Shown here piece after piece: positions 35,688 to 43,500 of a stretch of 64,000 nucleotides of DNA; the stretch's first letter is position 1; every line of letters starts with the position of its first letter. The DNA comes from CAG-791 sp002390025. GTDB taxonomy: Bacteria; Bacillota; Clostridia; Lachnospirales; Lachnospiraceae. The notes beneath the pieces are model-generated. The model did no database searches and was not told the DNA's origin. It saw only the letters and a list, made by a program, of their open reading frames with translations. Location: the NCBI GenBank assembly GCA_946543465.1, contig CAMNLR010000149.1, positions 1 to 64,000 of the forward strand, in the 5' to 3' direction. Position numbers and translations under genes: made by a program.

Positions 35688-35903
35688 GCATGCCTGATCT
35701 CCGGGCATGCGGCAGTGCATACCTGCCCGGTGCAGGGCTGACTTATGAGTACGGATTCGGCGGGGAAGACGCTGTCCTTCCAAGTCTTTGCAGGGGGTTG
35801 CAGGGCAGAGACATTGCGGCCGCGTATCCGGCCGGCAGGACCCGAAAGCAAGTTTTTAACATAAAAGTAACAAAAAAAGACAAGAAATAATGAATATTAA
35901 TAG

Positions 35904-35931
35904 TTGACAAAATGTTTACTGACGGTATAAT
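35904..35931 (+). promoter_or_regulatory. Consensus promoter of the pot operon
   Basis: Perfect TTGACA (35904-35909), 16 bases, perfect TATAAT (35926-35931). It is the strongest promoter in the window, and is about 170 bases before the XRE-cupin gene. Confidence 0.92.
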
Positions 35932-35978
35932 GGATTTTAGCTCCGGGTTTAGTGACAGAAAGATTATTGTTTACTATG
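35914..35978 (+). promoter_or_regulatory. Three helically phased decamers over the pot promoter
   Basis: GTTTACTGAC (35914-35923), GTTTAGTGAC (35947-35956) and GTTTACTATG (35969-35978) start 33 and 22 bases apart, that is three and two DNA turns. The first lies in the promoter spacer. Likely operator sites for the XRE-cupin regulator encoded next. Confidence 0.6.
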
Positions 35979-35990
35979 CGGAGCTGTTTT
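35939..35990 (+). promoter_or_regulatory. Long-loop inverted repeat in the pot leader
   Basis: AGCTCCG (35939-35945) and CGGAGCT (35979-35985) pair around 33 bases and are followed by GTTTTT. In RNA this could act as a weak attenuator; in DNA it flanks two of the phased decamers. Confidence 0.45.
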
Positions 35991-36101
35991 TATGCCTTCA
36001 CAAGCGTCTTTTATTTCCGCAGACTTTTTCTGACCCCAAGGCGGGGAAATCAGACGCACCGACAGGCGGAATGTTGGGAAAAATAAAAGAGGGATAAGGA
36101 T

Positions 36102-36656
36102 ATGGATACAGCGGATGTCAACAATTATATAGGAGAAAGAATCCGGGATCTGCGAAATCGCAACGGATTGACACAGCAGGAACTGGCAGACAGGACAGAA
36201 CTTACTAAAGGCTTTATCTCACAGCTTGAACGCGGACAGGTGTCTGCCTCTGTAGTCACCCTGTTCGACCTTATTGAATGCCTGGGGACCACACCTGCGG
36301 AGTTTTTTCGCAATGAAGATGAAAAAGTCGTTTTTTCTGAGAACGAATACTTTGAAAAAATAGACGAAGAGGGCAACAGCATCCAGTGGATCGTGCCCTC
36401 CGCCCAGAAATATCAGATGGAGCCTCTCCTTGTGGCAGTTGCGCCCCACGGCACTCTCGAGGAGGACAAACCTCACAACGGAGAGGAATTCGGCTATCTC
36501 ATCAGCGGAAAGCTCAACCTCCACCTGGGCGAAAAGGTATATCACATCAAGGCCGGAGAGAGCTTCTATTACCAGGCCGCCAAAACACACTACCTGTCCA
36601 ACCCGGGCAGCCGGCCCGCCAAACTGATCTGGATCAGTTCTCCCCCGGAGTTTTGA
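36102..36656 (+). CDS. XRE-family regulator with cupin domain
   Basis: A 184-residue transcription factor. Residues 8-66 form an XRE helix-turn-helix (IRDLRNRNGLTQQELADRTELTKGFISQLERG), and residues 105-184 form a cupin barrel (PHNGEEFGYLISGKLNLHLG, then HYLSNPGSRPAKLIWI). This layout is that of PuuR-like regulators that sense polyamines or related small ligands. The gene leads the potABCD operon, so it probably controls polyamine uptake and its own synthesis through the phased sites at the promoter. A structured repeat begins right at its stop codon. Confidence 0.9.
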   Translation: MDTADVNNYIGERIRDLRNRNGLTQQELADRTELTKGFISQLERGQVSASVVTLFDLIECLGTTPAEFFRNEDEKVVFSENEYFEKIDEEGNSIQWIVPSAQKYQMEPLLVAVAPHGTLEEDKPHNGEEFGYLISGKLNLHLGEKVYHIKAGESFYYQAAKTHYLSNPGSRPAKLIWISSPPEF

Positions 36657-36726
36657 AAAACAGCGAGGAAAAGTTGAAACGAATGCCATGCTTGCATGAG
36701 CATTCGTGAAACCTTGACGAGCGTCC
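36657..36726 (+). repeat. Dispersed stem element, copy A
   Basis: Starts AAAACAGCGAGGAAAAG and ends CCTTGACGAGCGTCC. Between them AAGTT (36671-36675) pairs with AACCTT (36710-36715, one C bulged), ACGAATGC (36679-36686) with GCATTCGT (36700-36707) and ATGC with GCAT. It begins at the stop codon of the XRE-cupin gene. Copies B (36824) and C (51919) share the flanks. Confidence 0.85.
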
Positions 36727-36812
36727 CTCAATGAGGACAGAGCGGTGTGCCGCGGGTCCGAATTGAGGCAGCGATGCGGGAGTGCGGAGCACGAAGCAGC
36801 GCGGGGTTTTTC
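36726..36812 (+). promoter_or_regulatory. Nested hairpins and T-run between the regulator and potA
   Basis: Directly after copy A, CCTCAAT (36726-36732) pairs with ATTGAGG (36762-36768), enclosing GGAC with GTCC and GCGG with CCGC. Then GCGATGC (36771-36777) pairs with GCAGCGC (36796-36802) around GTGC-GGA-GCAC, followed by GGGG and five T. It could be a partial terminator that sets potABCD expression below that of the regulator. Confidence 0.6.
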
Positions 36813-36823
36813 AAAACAGAAAG

Positions 36824-36893
36824 AAAACAGCGAGGAAAAGTTGAAACGAATGCCATGCCTGCATGAGCATTCGTGAAACCTTGACGAGCGTCC
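36824..36893 (+). repeat. Dispersed stem element, copy B
   Basis: Nearly identical to copy A, 167 bases downstream, with one loop-side change (CATGCC for CATGCT). It is followed by GTCC/GGAC and the palindrome GCGGCATGCCGC (36910-36921) but lacks the final T-run stem of copy A. It ends 55 bases before potA. Confidence 0.85.
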
Positions 36894-36948
36894 GGGGGTG
36901 AGGACAGAGCGGCATGCCGCGACAATACCATACTATGAGGAAAAATCT

Positions 36949-38394
36949 ATGGAAAACAAAGACACGATTATCGAACTGAGGGGAATCAGCAAAGTCTTCG
37001 AAGACGACGGCTTCAAGGCAGTGGACAATTTTAATCTTGAGGTGAAACGGGGCGAATTTGTCACGTTTCTGGGACCCTCGGGCTGCGGAAAGACGACGAC
37101 ACTCCGCATGATCGCGGGATTTGATGTGCCCACAGAGGGCGACATCCTTCTGAACGGAAAATCCATTATAGGGCTCCCGCCCTACGAGAGGCCGATCAAC
37201 ACGGTCTTCCAGCGCTATGCCCTTTTTCCCCATATGAATGTATATGACAACATCGCCTTCGGACTGCGGCAGAAGAAGACTCCCAAAGACATGATCGACC
37301 GGAAGGTGGGCCGTGTCCTGGAACTGGTGGATCTGGAGGGATTCGAGCGCCGCGCCATCCGGACCCTGTCCGGCGGACAGCAGCAGAGGATCGCAATTGC
37401 GCGCGCCCTGGTGAATGAGCCGGAGATCCTGCTTCTGGACGAGCCTCTGGGAGCCCTGGACCTCAAAATGCGCAAAGAGATGCAGCTTGAGCTCAAGGAT
37501 ATGCACGACAAGCTGGGGATCACCTTTATCTATGTCACACACGATCAGGAGGAGGCGCTGACCATGTCCGACAAGATCGTTGTCATGAGCGAGGGCCGCA
37601 CCCAGCAGATCGGCACGCCGGAGGATATCTACAATGAACCGGCAAATGCCTTTGTCGCGGACTTTATCGGCGAGAGCAATATTTTCAACGGCATGATGAC
37701 AGGACACCTCAGGGCCCGCTTCTGCGGCGGCGAATTTGACTGCGTAGACGACTTCGAAGAGGGCACCCATATCACGGCGGTCGTGCGTCCCGAGGACGTG
37801 GAGATCACAGCGCCCGGCAATGGCACCATCAACGGTGTCGTGGACAGCGTCATTTTCAAGGGGATCCACTACGAGATCACCGTTCTGTCGGGCAAAAACG
37901 AGATCGTCATCCAGACCGTGCGCAATGCCCGCGTGGGTGACCGCGTCGGCCTCAGAGTGGATCCGGAAAACATCCACATCATGCTGGCGGAGGACCACAC
38001 CAACCTCTTCTATGCCGATGTCAACCATGATTTCCGTCTCGAATACAACGGCCATCATCTCGATACGAGTCTGACCCGTATCATCAAGGGCAGCAAGCGC
38101 CGTGAGGACGGCACTGTCGTCGATGCAAACGGAGACATTCTGGAGCCCGGCAGGGTGAGGATCCTTGTCTCCCTCATGCCCGATGATATCGAGATGACGG
38201 ATGACCAGGATGCCGGCCTTATCCAGGGCACGATCAGCAACCTGATCTACAAGGGCGACCACTACAGCTACATCATCCACACGGAGCTGGAACAGGATTT
38301 CGTCGTCAACGACGAGGACCTGTGGAATATGGGCGACCGCGTCAGTCTCCTGATGCCTGTGGACAAGATGAAATTTACGCTCAAGAAAAAGTAA
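36949..38394 (+). CDS. potA: Spermidine/putrescine ABC transporter ATPase
   Basis: A 481-residue ATPase with GPSGCGKTT (42-50), LSGGQQQRIAIARAL, ILLLDEPLGALD and H-loop VTHDQEEAL, all canonical. It powers polyamine import with PotB, PotC and PotD. It is about 100 residues longer than usual PotA: after the first TOBE segment (about 280-345) a second TOBE-like segment (about 385-481, ending VDKMKFTLKKK) is present. ATG 36949 is chosen, eight bases after GAGG. It follows the structured element and precedes potB by 32 bases. Confidence 0.95.
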   Translation: MENKDTIIELRGISKVFEDDGFKAVDNFNLEVKRGEFVTFLGPSGCGKTTTLRMIAGFDVPTEGDILLNGKSIIGLPPYERPINTVFQRYALFPHMNVYDNIAFGLRQKKTPKDMIDRKVGRVLELVDLEGFERRAIRTLSGGQQQRIAIARALVNEPEILLLDEPLGALDLKMRKEMQLELKDMHDKLGITFIYVTHDQEEALTMSDKIVVMSEGRTQQIGTPEDIYNEPANAFVADFIGESNIFNGMMTGHLRARFCGGEFDCVDDFEEGTHITAVVRPEDVEITAPGNGTINGVVDSVIFKGIHYEITVLSGKNEIVIQTVRNARVGDRVGLRVDPENIHIMLAEDHTNLFYADVNHDFRLEYNGHHLDTSLTRIIKGSKRREDGTVVDANGDILEPGRVRILVSLMPDDIEMTDDQDAGLIQGTISNLIYKGDHYSYIIHTELEQDFVVNDEDLWNMGDRVSLLMPVDKMKFTLKKK

Positions 38395-38426
38395 TGGCTG
38401 CATGCGGCTTAAAGAGGTATAAATAG

Positions 38427-39212
38427 ATGCATTTTTCCCGAAAGAGTCTGGGCATTCCATATGCCGTATTCCTGGTAATTTTTGTGGCGGCACCCCTGCT
38501 GTTCCTGTTCTATTACGCCTTTACCAACGGGCAGGGGCAGTTCACTGTCTGGAATTTTACCCATTTCTTTACAGATCCCAATACACTGGGAACTCTGTAC
38601 TATAGTTTGCTGCTTGCGCTGGTCACAACGCTGGTCTGCCTGCTGCTGGCTTATCCGGTGGCCTATTTTCTGGCGACCGGCACAATGCACACAAAGCCGG
38701 TGATCCTGATGCTCTTTGTGATGCCTATGTGGATCAACTTCTCCCTGCGCATCACTGCGCTCAAGGAGATCCTGAACGTGCTGGAGGGGAATCTTGCCAT
38801 GCACCCCTTCCTGAACGCGGTCGTCGGTATGACTTATGACTTTCTGCCCTTCATGATCCTGCCCATCTACACGACGATTTCCCGCCTGGACGGAGCACTG
38901 CGTGAGGCGGCTATGGATCTGGGCGCCAACAGGGTGCAGACCTTCCTGCGCGTGACCCTTCCCCTGTCAGTGCCCGGCATCATCAGCGGCGTGTCCATGG
39001 TCTTCCTTCCTGCCATGACCAACTATGTTGTCCTGGATATGCTGTACAACAGCACCTATATCATGGGAAGCCTGATCGGAAGCTATTTTTCCGCCTACAA
39101 CTGGCACGGCGGATCGATGATCTCCCTGATCCTGCTTGCCCTGATCTGCATCTTCACATTGCTGACCGGCAATGAGGAGGAATCTGTCGGGAGAGGAGGT
39201 GCGCTGCTGTGA
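38427..39212 (+). CDS. potB: Spermidine/putrescine ABC transporter permease
   Basis: A 261-residue permease with six hydrophobic helices starting at residue 12. The coupling motif lies at EAAMDLGANRVQTFLRVTLPLSVPGIISG (around residue 155). MPMWINFSLRITALKEIL is typical of PotB. GAGG precedes the ATG. Its end overlaps potC by four bases (GTGA), and its last codons carry the GGAGAGGAGG ribosome site of potC. Confidence 0.95.
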   Translation: MHFSRKSLGIPYAVFLVIFVAAPLLFLFYYAFTNGQGQFTVWNFTHFFTDPNTLGTLYYSLLLALVTTLVCLLLAYPVAYFLATGTMHTKPVILMLFVMPMWINFSLRITALKEILNVLEGNLAMHPFLNAVVGMTYDFLPFMILPIYTTISRLDGALREAAMDLGANRVQTFLRVTLPLSVPGIISGVSMVFLPAMTNYVVLDMLYNSTYIMGSLIGSYFSAYNWHGGSMISLILLALICIFTLLTGNEEESVGRGGALL

Positions 39213-40018
39213 TCTGGAAGACCTTCAGGAAATTGTTCCTGCTCCTTGTTCTTGTATTTCTGTATCTGCCGATCCTGATCCTGGCGGTATACAGCTTCAC
39301 CGAGTCGACCAATATCGGTGCCATCCGCGGCTTCTCCCTGCACAATTATGTGACACTGTTCACAACATCCGAACTCACTGACATGATCACAGGGACCATC
39401 ACCCTGGCCCTTGCCGCAGCGGCCATTGCGACAGTGCTGGGAACGATCGGTGCGATCGGCGCCTTCTACTCCAGAAAAAACGCCTCCAGGTTCATCACGA
39501 CCCTGAACCAGATCCCCGTGATCAACGCGGACGTAGTCACAGGCTTTTCCATCTGCGTCCTCCTTGTTGTGGCGCTGAACATCAGCAAGGATTCCTATAT
39601 CCCCCTGCTGGCAGGACATGTCACCCTGTGCGCGCCCTTTGTGTTTCTCTCGGTCATGCCCCGCATTCAGCAGATGGATCCCAGCATTTACGAGGCTGCC
39701 CTGGATCTGGGAGCGACGCCCTTCAAGGCTCTGACCCAGATCCTGATCCCGCAGATCGTGCCCGGTATCATCTCGGGATTTGCCCTGGCAGTCACACTTT
39801 CGCTGGATGACTACTTTATTGCCATGTACACCAAGCCGGCGACCTTCGATACCATCAGTACCTATGTCGTCAACGCCACCAAAGGTGCACAGACTACGAT
39901 CAAGACTGCCCTCTGGGCTCTCTCGACCGTGATCTTCCTCATTGTGGTCCTGATCGTATTGGTCACCAACATCCGCTCTCTTCGGAAAGCGAACATGGAA
40001 GGAGGCCGCCGTGCATAA
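39209..40018 (+). CDS. potC: Spermidine/putrescine ABC transporter permease
   Basis: A 269-residue permease starting at GTG 39209. Six helices are visible, with YSFTESTNIGAIRGFSLHNY after the first, and the coupling motif EAALDLGATPFKALTQILIPQIVPGI near residue 160. It forms the channel with PotB. Its stop overlaps the start of potD by eight bases and GGAGG for potD lies inside it. Confidence 0.95.
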   Translation: MIWKTFRKLFLLLVLVFLYLPILILAVYSFTESTNIGAIRGFSLHNYVTLFTTSELTDMITGTITLALAAAAIATVLGTIGAIGAFYSRKNASRFITTLNQIPVINADVVTGFSICVLLVVALNISKDSYIPLLAGHVTLCAPFVFLSVMPRIQQMDPSIYEAALDLGATPFKALTQILIPQIVPGIISGFALAVTLSLDDYFIAMYTKPATFDTISTYVVNATKGAQTTIKTALWALSTVIFLIVVLIVLVTNIRSLRKANMEGGRRA

Positions 40019-41570
40019 GAAAAATCGTAAAAAAACTCTGTTCTCCTCCCTTTTAGCGCTCCTGTTCCTCATTGCCTTTGTGCCGGAGAGCCTGGCAAAA
40101 AGCCTGTCGGAGATCCTGCCGGCCGGCTGGGCGGATCAGCTCTGCCTGCAGGCGCAGGCAAGTGACACGATCACCCTGCGTGTCTGTAACTGGGAGGAAT
40201 ATATCGATCTGGGCGACTGGGACGAAGAGGAGACCATTGAACTTCCCTCCGGGGACATCATCGGCGAAAACTCCATGGTGGAAGACTTCGAGGAGTGGTA
40301 CTACGAAACCTACGGCAAGCGGGTCAAGGTGGAGTATTCCACCTTCGGCACCAACGAAGATCTCTACAACATGCTGACTCTGGGAGATGTCTACGATCTG
40401 GTCTGTCCTTCCGAGTACCTGATCATGAAGCTGATGGCGGAGGACGCCCTCGTTCCCCTGTCGGATGACTTTTTTGACACTGCGCAGGAGAATAACTATT
40501 ACATCCGCGGCGCTGCCCCCTTTATCCGCCAGATGTTTGAAAACAGCGAGATCGGCGGGGAACCCTGGGCCAAATATGCCGCAGGCTATATGTGGGGTGT
40601 CACGGGTCTGGTCTACAACCCCGAGATCGTGACCAGAGAACAGGCGTCCACCTGGAAGATTCTTGCGGATCCGGAATTTGCCCGCAAGGTGACGATCAAG
40701 GACAACGTCCGCGATGCCTACTTCGCCGCCGTCGGCGCCATCAAATCCGATCTTCTGACTTCGGAGGAATTTCGCAGCGACCCGGATTATGCGAAAAATC
40801 TCGAGAGGGAGATGAACGACACATCCCCTGAGATGATCGCAAAGGTGCAGGACTGGCTCAAGGGAGTCAAGGACAATGTCTTTTCCTTTGAGACAGATGC
40901 CGGCAAGGCCGACATGATCACCGGCAAGGTCGCTGTCAACTACCAGTGGTCCGGAGATGCCGTCTACACCCTGGACCAGGCGGATGAGGACGACTACACA
41001 CTCTGCTTTGCCGTCCCCGAGGAGAGCACCGACATCTACTTCGACGGATGGGTCATGCTCAGGAGCGGAATCGGCGATGACGCACAGAGACAGCACGCGG
41101 CAGAGGCATTTATCAATTTCATGTCCCGCCCGGACAACGCCATCCGCAACATGTACTATATCGGCTACACCTCCGTCATTTCCGGCGGTGAGGATCCCCG
41201 CATGTTCGAGTATGCCCAGTACTGCTATGAGGCGGAGGACGACGAGGAGGAGACAGTCGAGTATGACCTGTCCTATTTCTTCTCGGAGGATCCGGACCAG
41301 GCGGACGGGGAGTATGTGATCGAGGCCCCGGCGGAACAGCTGGAGCGTCAGCTCTACGGCCAGTATCCGCCTGCCGACGTGATCGACCGCTCCTCGATCA
41401 TGACCTATTTCAATGATGAACAGAATGAGCGGATCAATCAGATGTGGATCAATGTGCGCTGCTTCGATATCCGCAAAGCACCCTGGTGGAGCTGGATCCT
41501 GATCCTGGGGACACTGGTTCTCGTCGGAAGATATCTGATTATCAGGAGGCTGCGCAATAAGGGCAGATAA
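40011..41570 (+). CDS. potD: Polyamine-binding protein with C-terminal membrane anchor
   Basis: A 519-residue binding protein starting at GTG 40011. An N-terminal signal sequence without lipobox leads to a PotD-like domain (LRVCNWEEYIDLG, VKVEYSTFGTNEDLYNMLTLG, DLVCPSEYLIMKLM). The chain ends with WWSWILILGTLVLVGRYLII and basic residues, a C-terminal membrane anchor in place of the lipid seen in most Gram-positive PotD proteins. Two insertions make it longer than the usual 350 residues: an acidic loop near 75-85 and one near 410-440. It ends the operon. Confidence 0.92.
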   Translation: MHKKNRKKTLFSSLLALLFLIAFVPESLAKSLSEILPAGWADQLCLQAQASDTITLRVCNWEEYIDLGDWDEEETIELPSGDIIGENSMVEDFEEWYYETYGKRVKVEYSTFGTNEDLYNMLTLGDVYDLVCPSEYLIMKLMAEDALVPLSDDFFDTAQENNYYIRGAAPFIRQMFENSEIGGEPWAKYAAGYMWGVTGLVYNPEIVTREQASTWKILADPEFARKVTIKDNVRDAYFAAVGAIKSDLLTSEEFRSDPDYAKNLEREMNDTSPEMIAKVQDWLKGVKDNVFSFETDAGKADMITGKVAVNYQWSGDAVYTLDQADEDDYTLCFAVPEESTDIYFDGWVMLRSGIGDDAQRQHAAEAFINFMSRPDNAIRNMYYIGYTSVISGGEDPRMFEYAQYCYEAEDDEEETVEYDLSYFFSEDPDQADGEYVIEAPAEQLERQLYGQYPPADVIDRSSIMTYFNDEQNERINQMWINVRCFDIRKAPWWSWILILGTLVLVGRYLIIRRLRNKGR

Positions 41571-41597
41571 TAAGAAAGATAATAAGAAATTTTAATG

Positions 41598-41630
41598 ATG
41601 CCGCCCGGCAGTGTCCGGGCGGCATTCTTT
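41598..41630 (+). terminator. Terminator of the potABCD operon
   Basis: Perfect eleven-pair stem ATGCCGCCCGG (41598-41608) with CCGGGCGGCAT (41615-41625), then TCTTT. Confidence 0.92.
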
Positions 41631-41840
41631 ATGGAGAGCATGCCGGACAGATGCCGATTTGCGGAATGTACTTGAAAAAATACATAAAATGCCATTGTTT
41701 TTTGAAAAAACAGTGTGTTTTGCCTTTTATTTTAGCTGTCAATAATTCTTTAAAGGTGTTATTATGCAGGTGTTGCAGGGAAATGATAAGAAAGATAAAG
41801 AAAAGTTAGCTTTATTTACAAAAAAGAAAGAAGAGGTTTT

Positions 41841-43265
41841 ATGGGCGGTTTTTTCGGAGTGGCATCTAAGCAGGATTGCGTTTTTGACTTATTTTATGGA
41901 ACCGACTATCACTCACATCTTGGAACGCGCCGCGCGGGCATGGCAGTTTACGACCGCACGAAGGGATTTGACCGCGCGATCCATAATATCGAAAGCTCAA
42001 ACTTCAGACCCAAATTTGACAAGGATGTTCTTAAAATGGAGGGACAGCTCGGAATCGGCTGTATCTCCGACTATGAACCCCAGCCGCTGATCGTGCGCTC
42101 GCATCTGGGCACCTACGCGATCACGACCGTGGGCAAGATCAACAATTCAGAGGAGCTCATGTGGAAGCTCTTCTCCGGCACGCACTCCCACTTCCTGGAG
42201 ATGAGCGGAGGGGATATCAACCCGACAGAGCTCACGGCCGCGCTCATCAACCAGGGCGACACATTTGAGGACGGCATCCGCTATGCCCAGGAGCTGATCC
42301 GCGGTTCCATGACCCTGATGGTCATGACCAAGGACGGCATTTACGCGGCCCGCGACCGGCTGGGCAGAACGCCGGTGGAGATCGGCTGCAAGGAAGACAG
42401 CAGATGTATCTGTTTCGAGAGCTTCTCCTACCTGAATCTGGGCTACCGCCACGAGAAGGAACTCGGCCCCGGCGAAATCTGCTTCGTCACCCCCGACGGC
42501 GTGGAGACAGTCAAAAAGCCCTTTGACAATATGCGGGTCTGCACATTCCTGTGGATCTACTACGGATTCCCGGCTTCCACTTACGAGGGGATGAATGTCG
42601 AATACGCGCGCTACGAGTGCGGCAAACATCTGGCACTGCGCGATCTCAAGCGCGGACTTGCCAAGCCCGATATCGTTGCCGGCGTTCCCGATTCCGGCGT
42701 CGCCCATGCGGTGGGATACTCGAACACTTCCGGTGTTCCCTATTCCCGTCCCTTTGTAAAATATACACCCACCTGGCCCAGGTCCTTTATGCCTACGATC
42801 CAGAGCCGCAGAAACCTCATCGCAAAGATGAAGCTTGTGCCCATCCATGAGCTGATCGACAACAAGAGCATGCTTCTCATCGATGATTCCATCGTGCGCG
42901 GCACCCAGCTGCGGGAGACGACGGAATACCTCTACAGGAGCGGAGCGAGGGAAGTCCATGTGCGTCCCGCCTGTCCGCCTCTTGTTTTCGGCTGCAAGTA
43001 CCTCAATTTCTCCAGGTCGAACTCAGAGGGAGAACTCATTACCAGAAGAGTGATCGAGAAACTCGAGGGCAGCGTGGATCCGGCTCCCCATGTCCTCAAT
43101 AAATATATGGATCCCGATTCCGAGGAATACGCGGCCATGCTCGAGGAGATCAGGAAGGAACTCAACTTCTCTTCCCTGCATTACCACAGGCTTGACGACA
43201 TGATCGAAGCCATCGGGATTCCCTCCTGCAAACTATGTACTTATTGCTGGAATGGAAGAGAGTGA
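41841..43265 (+). CDS. PurF-like amidophosphoribosyltransferase homolog lacking the catalytic Cys
   Basis: A 474-residue protein with the PurF layout: N-terminal Ntn-type glutaminase region (HSHLGTRRAGMAVY, about residue 25) and C-terminal phosphoribosyltransferase with LLIDDSIVRGTQLRET (PRPP loop around Asp348-Asp349). True PurF starts Met-Cys-Gly with Cys as nucleophile; this one starts MGGFFG, with Gly instead, so it cannot use glutamine that way. The C-terminus has CKLCTYCW, perhaps a metal or cluster site. AAGAGG precedes ATG 41841. No other purine gene adjoins it. It may use ammonia or have another function. Confidence 0.87.
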   Translation: MGGFFGVASKQDCVFDLFYGTDYHSHLGTRRAGMAVYDRTKGFDRAIHNIESSNFRPKFDKDVLKMEGQLGIGCISDYEPQPLIVRSHLGTYAITTVGKINNSEELMWKLFSGTHSHFLEMSGGDINPTELTAALINQGDTFEDGIRYAQELIRGSMTLMVMTKDGIYAARDRLGRTPVEIGCKEDSRCICFESFSYLNLGYRHEKELGPGEICFVTPDGVETVKKPFDNMRVCTFLWIYYGFPASTYEGMNVEYARYECGKHLALRDLKRGLAKPDIVAGVPDSGVAHAVGYSNTSGVPYSRPFVKYTPTWPRSFMPTIQSRRNLIAKMKLVPIHELIDNKSMLLIDDSIVRGTQLRETTEYLYRSGAREVHVRPACPPLVFGCKYLNFSRSNSEGELITRRVIEKLEGSVDPAPHVLNKYMDPDSEEYAAMLEEIRKELNFSSLHYHRLDDMIEAIGIPSCKLCTYCWNGRE

Positions 43266-43310
43266 TCCGGGCGGCATTTCCATAAAAAGACAGCAGCATG
43301 CATCTGAAAC

Positions 43311-43347
43311 ATCCCTCGTTCTGAAAGAGCGGGGGATTATTTTTTTT
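43311..43347 (+). terminator. Terminator after the PurF homolog
   Basis: ATCCCTCGTTCT (43311-43322) pairs with AGAGCGGGGGAT (43326-43337) with two G-U pairs, followed by TA and nine T. Confidence 0.9.
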
Positions 43348-43500
43348 TCGGGTTTCATGTTTTTGCTGTCAGAATCTCGAAAAACTCGGCGAAAGGTGGT
43401 AGGATATATCTAACTGTGCTCTGCAGTCGGATCTGCAGGCGGCAATACAAGCCCTCAGGTATCGAGAGGTACAGAGGAATACAAAGGAAAAGGTACGATC

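Noticed and set aside
36811..38493. 560-codon open frame antisense to potA
   Set aside because: Shadow frame; potA carries all ABC motifs and the operon runs the other way.
41571..41840. Purine riboswitch before the PurF homolog
   Set aside because: The AT-rich leader lacks the conserved paired elements and loops of purine aptamers.
41764..42090. 108-codon frame overlapping the PurF homolog start, with AAAGGTG before its ATG
   Set aside because: Most of it is out of frame inside the PurF homolog and the product looks like a shadow; a short translated leader cannot be excluded.
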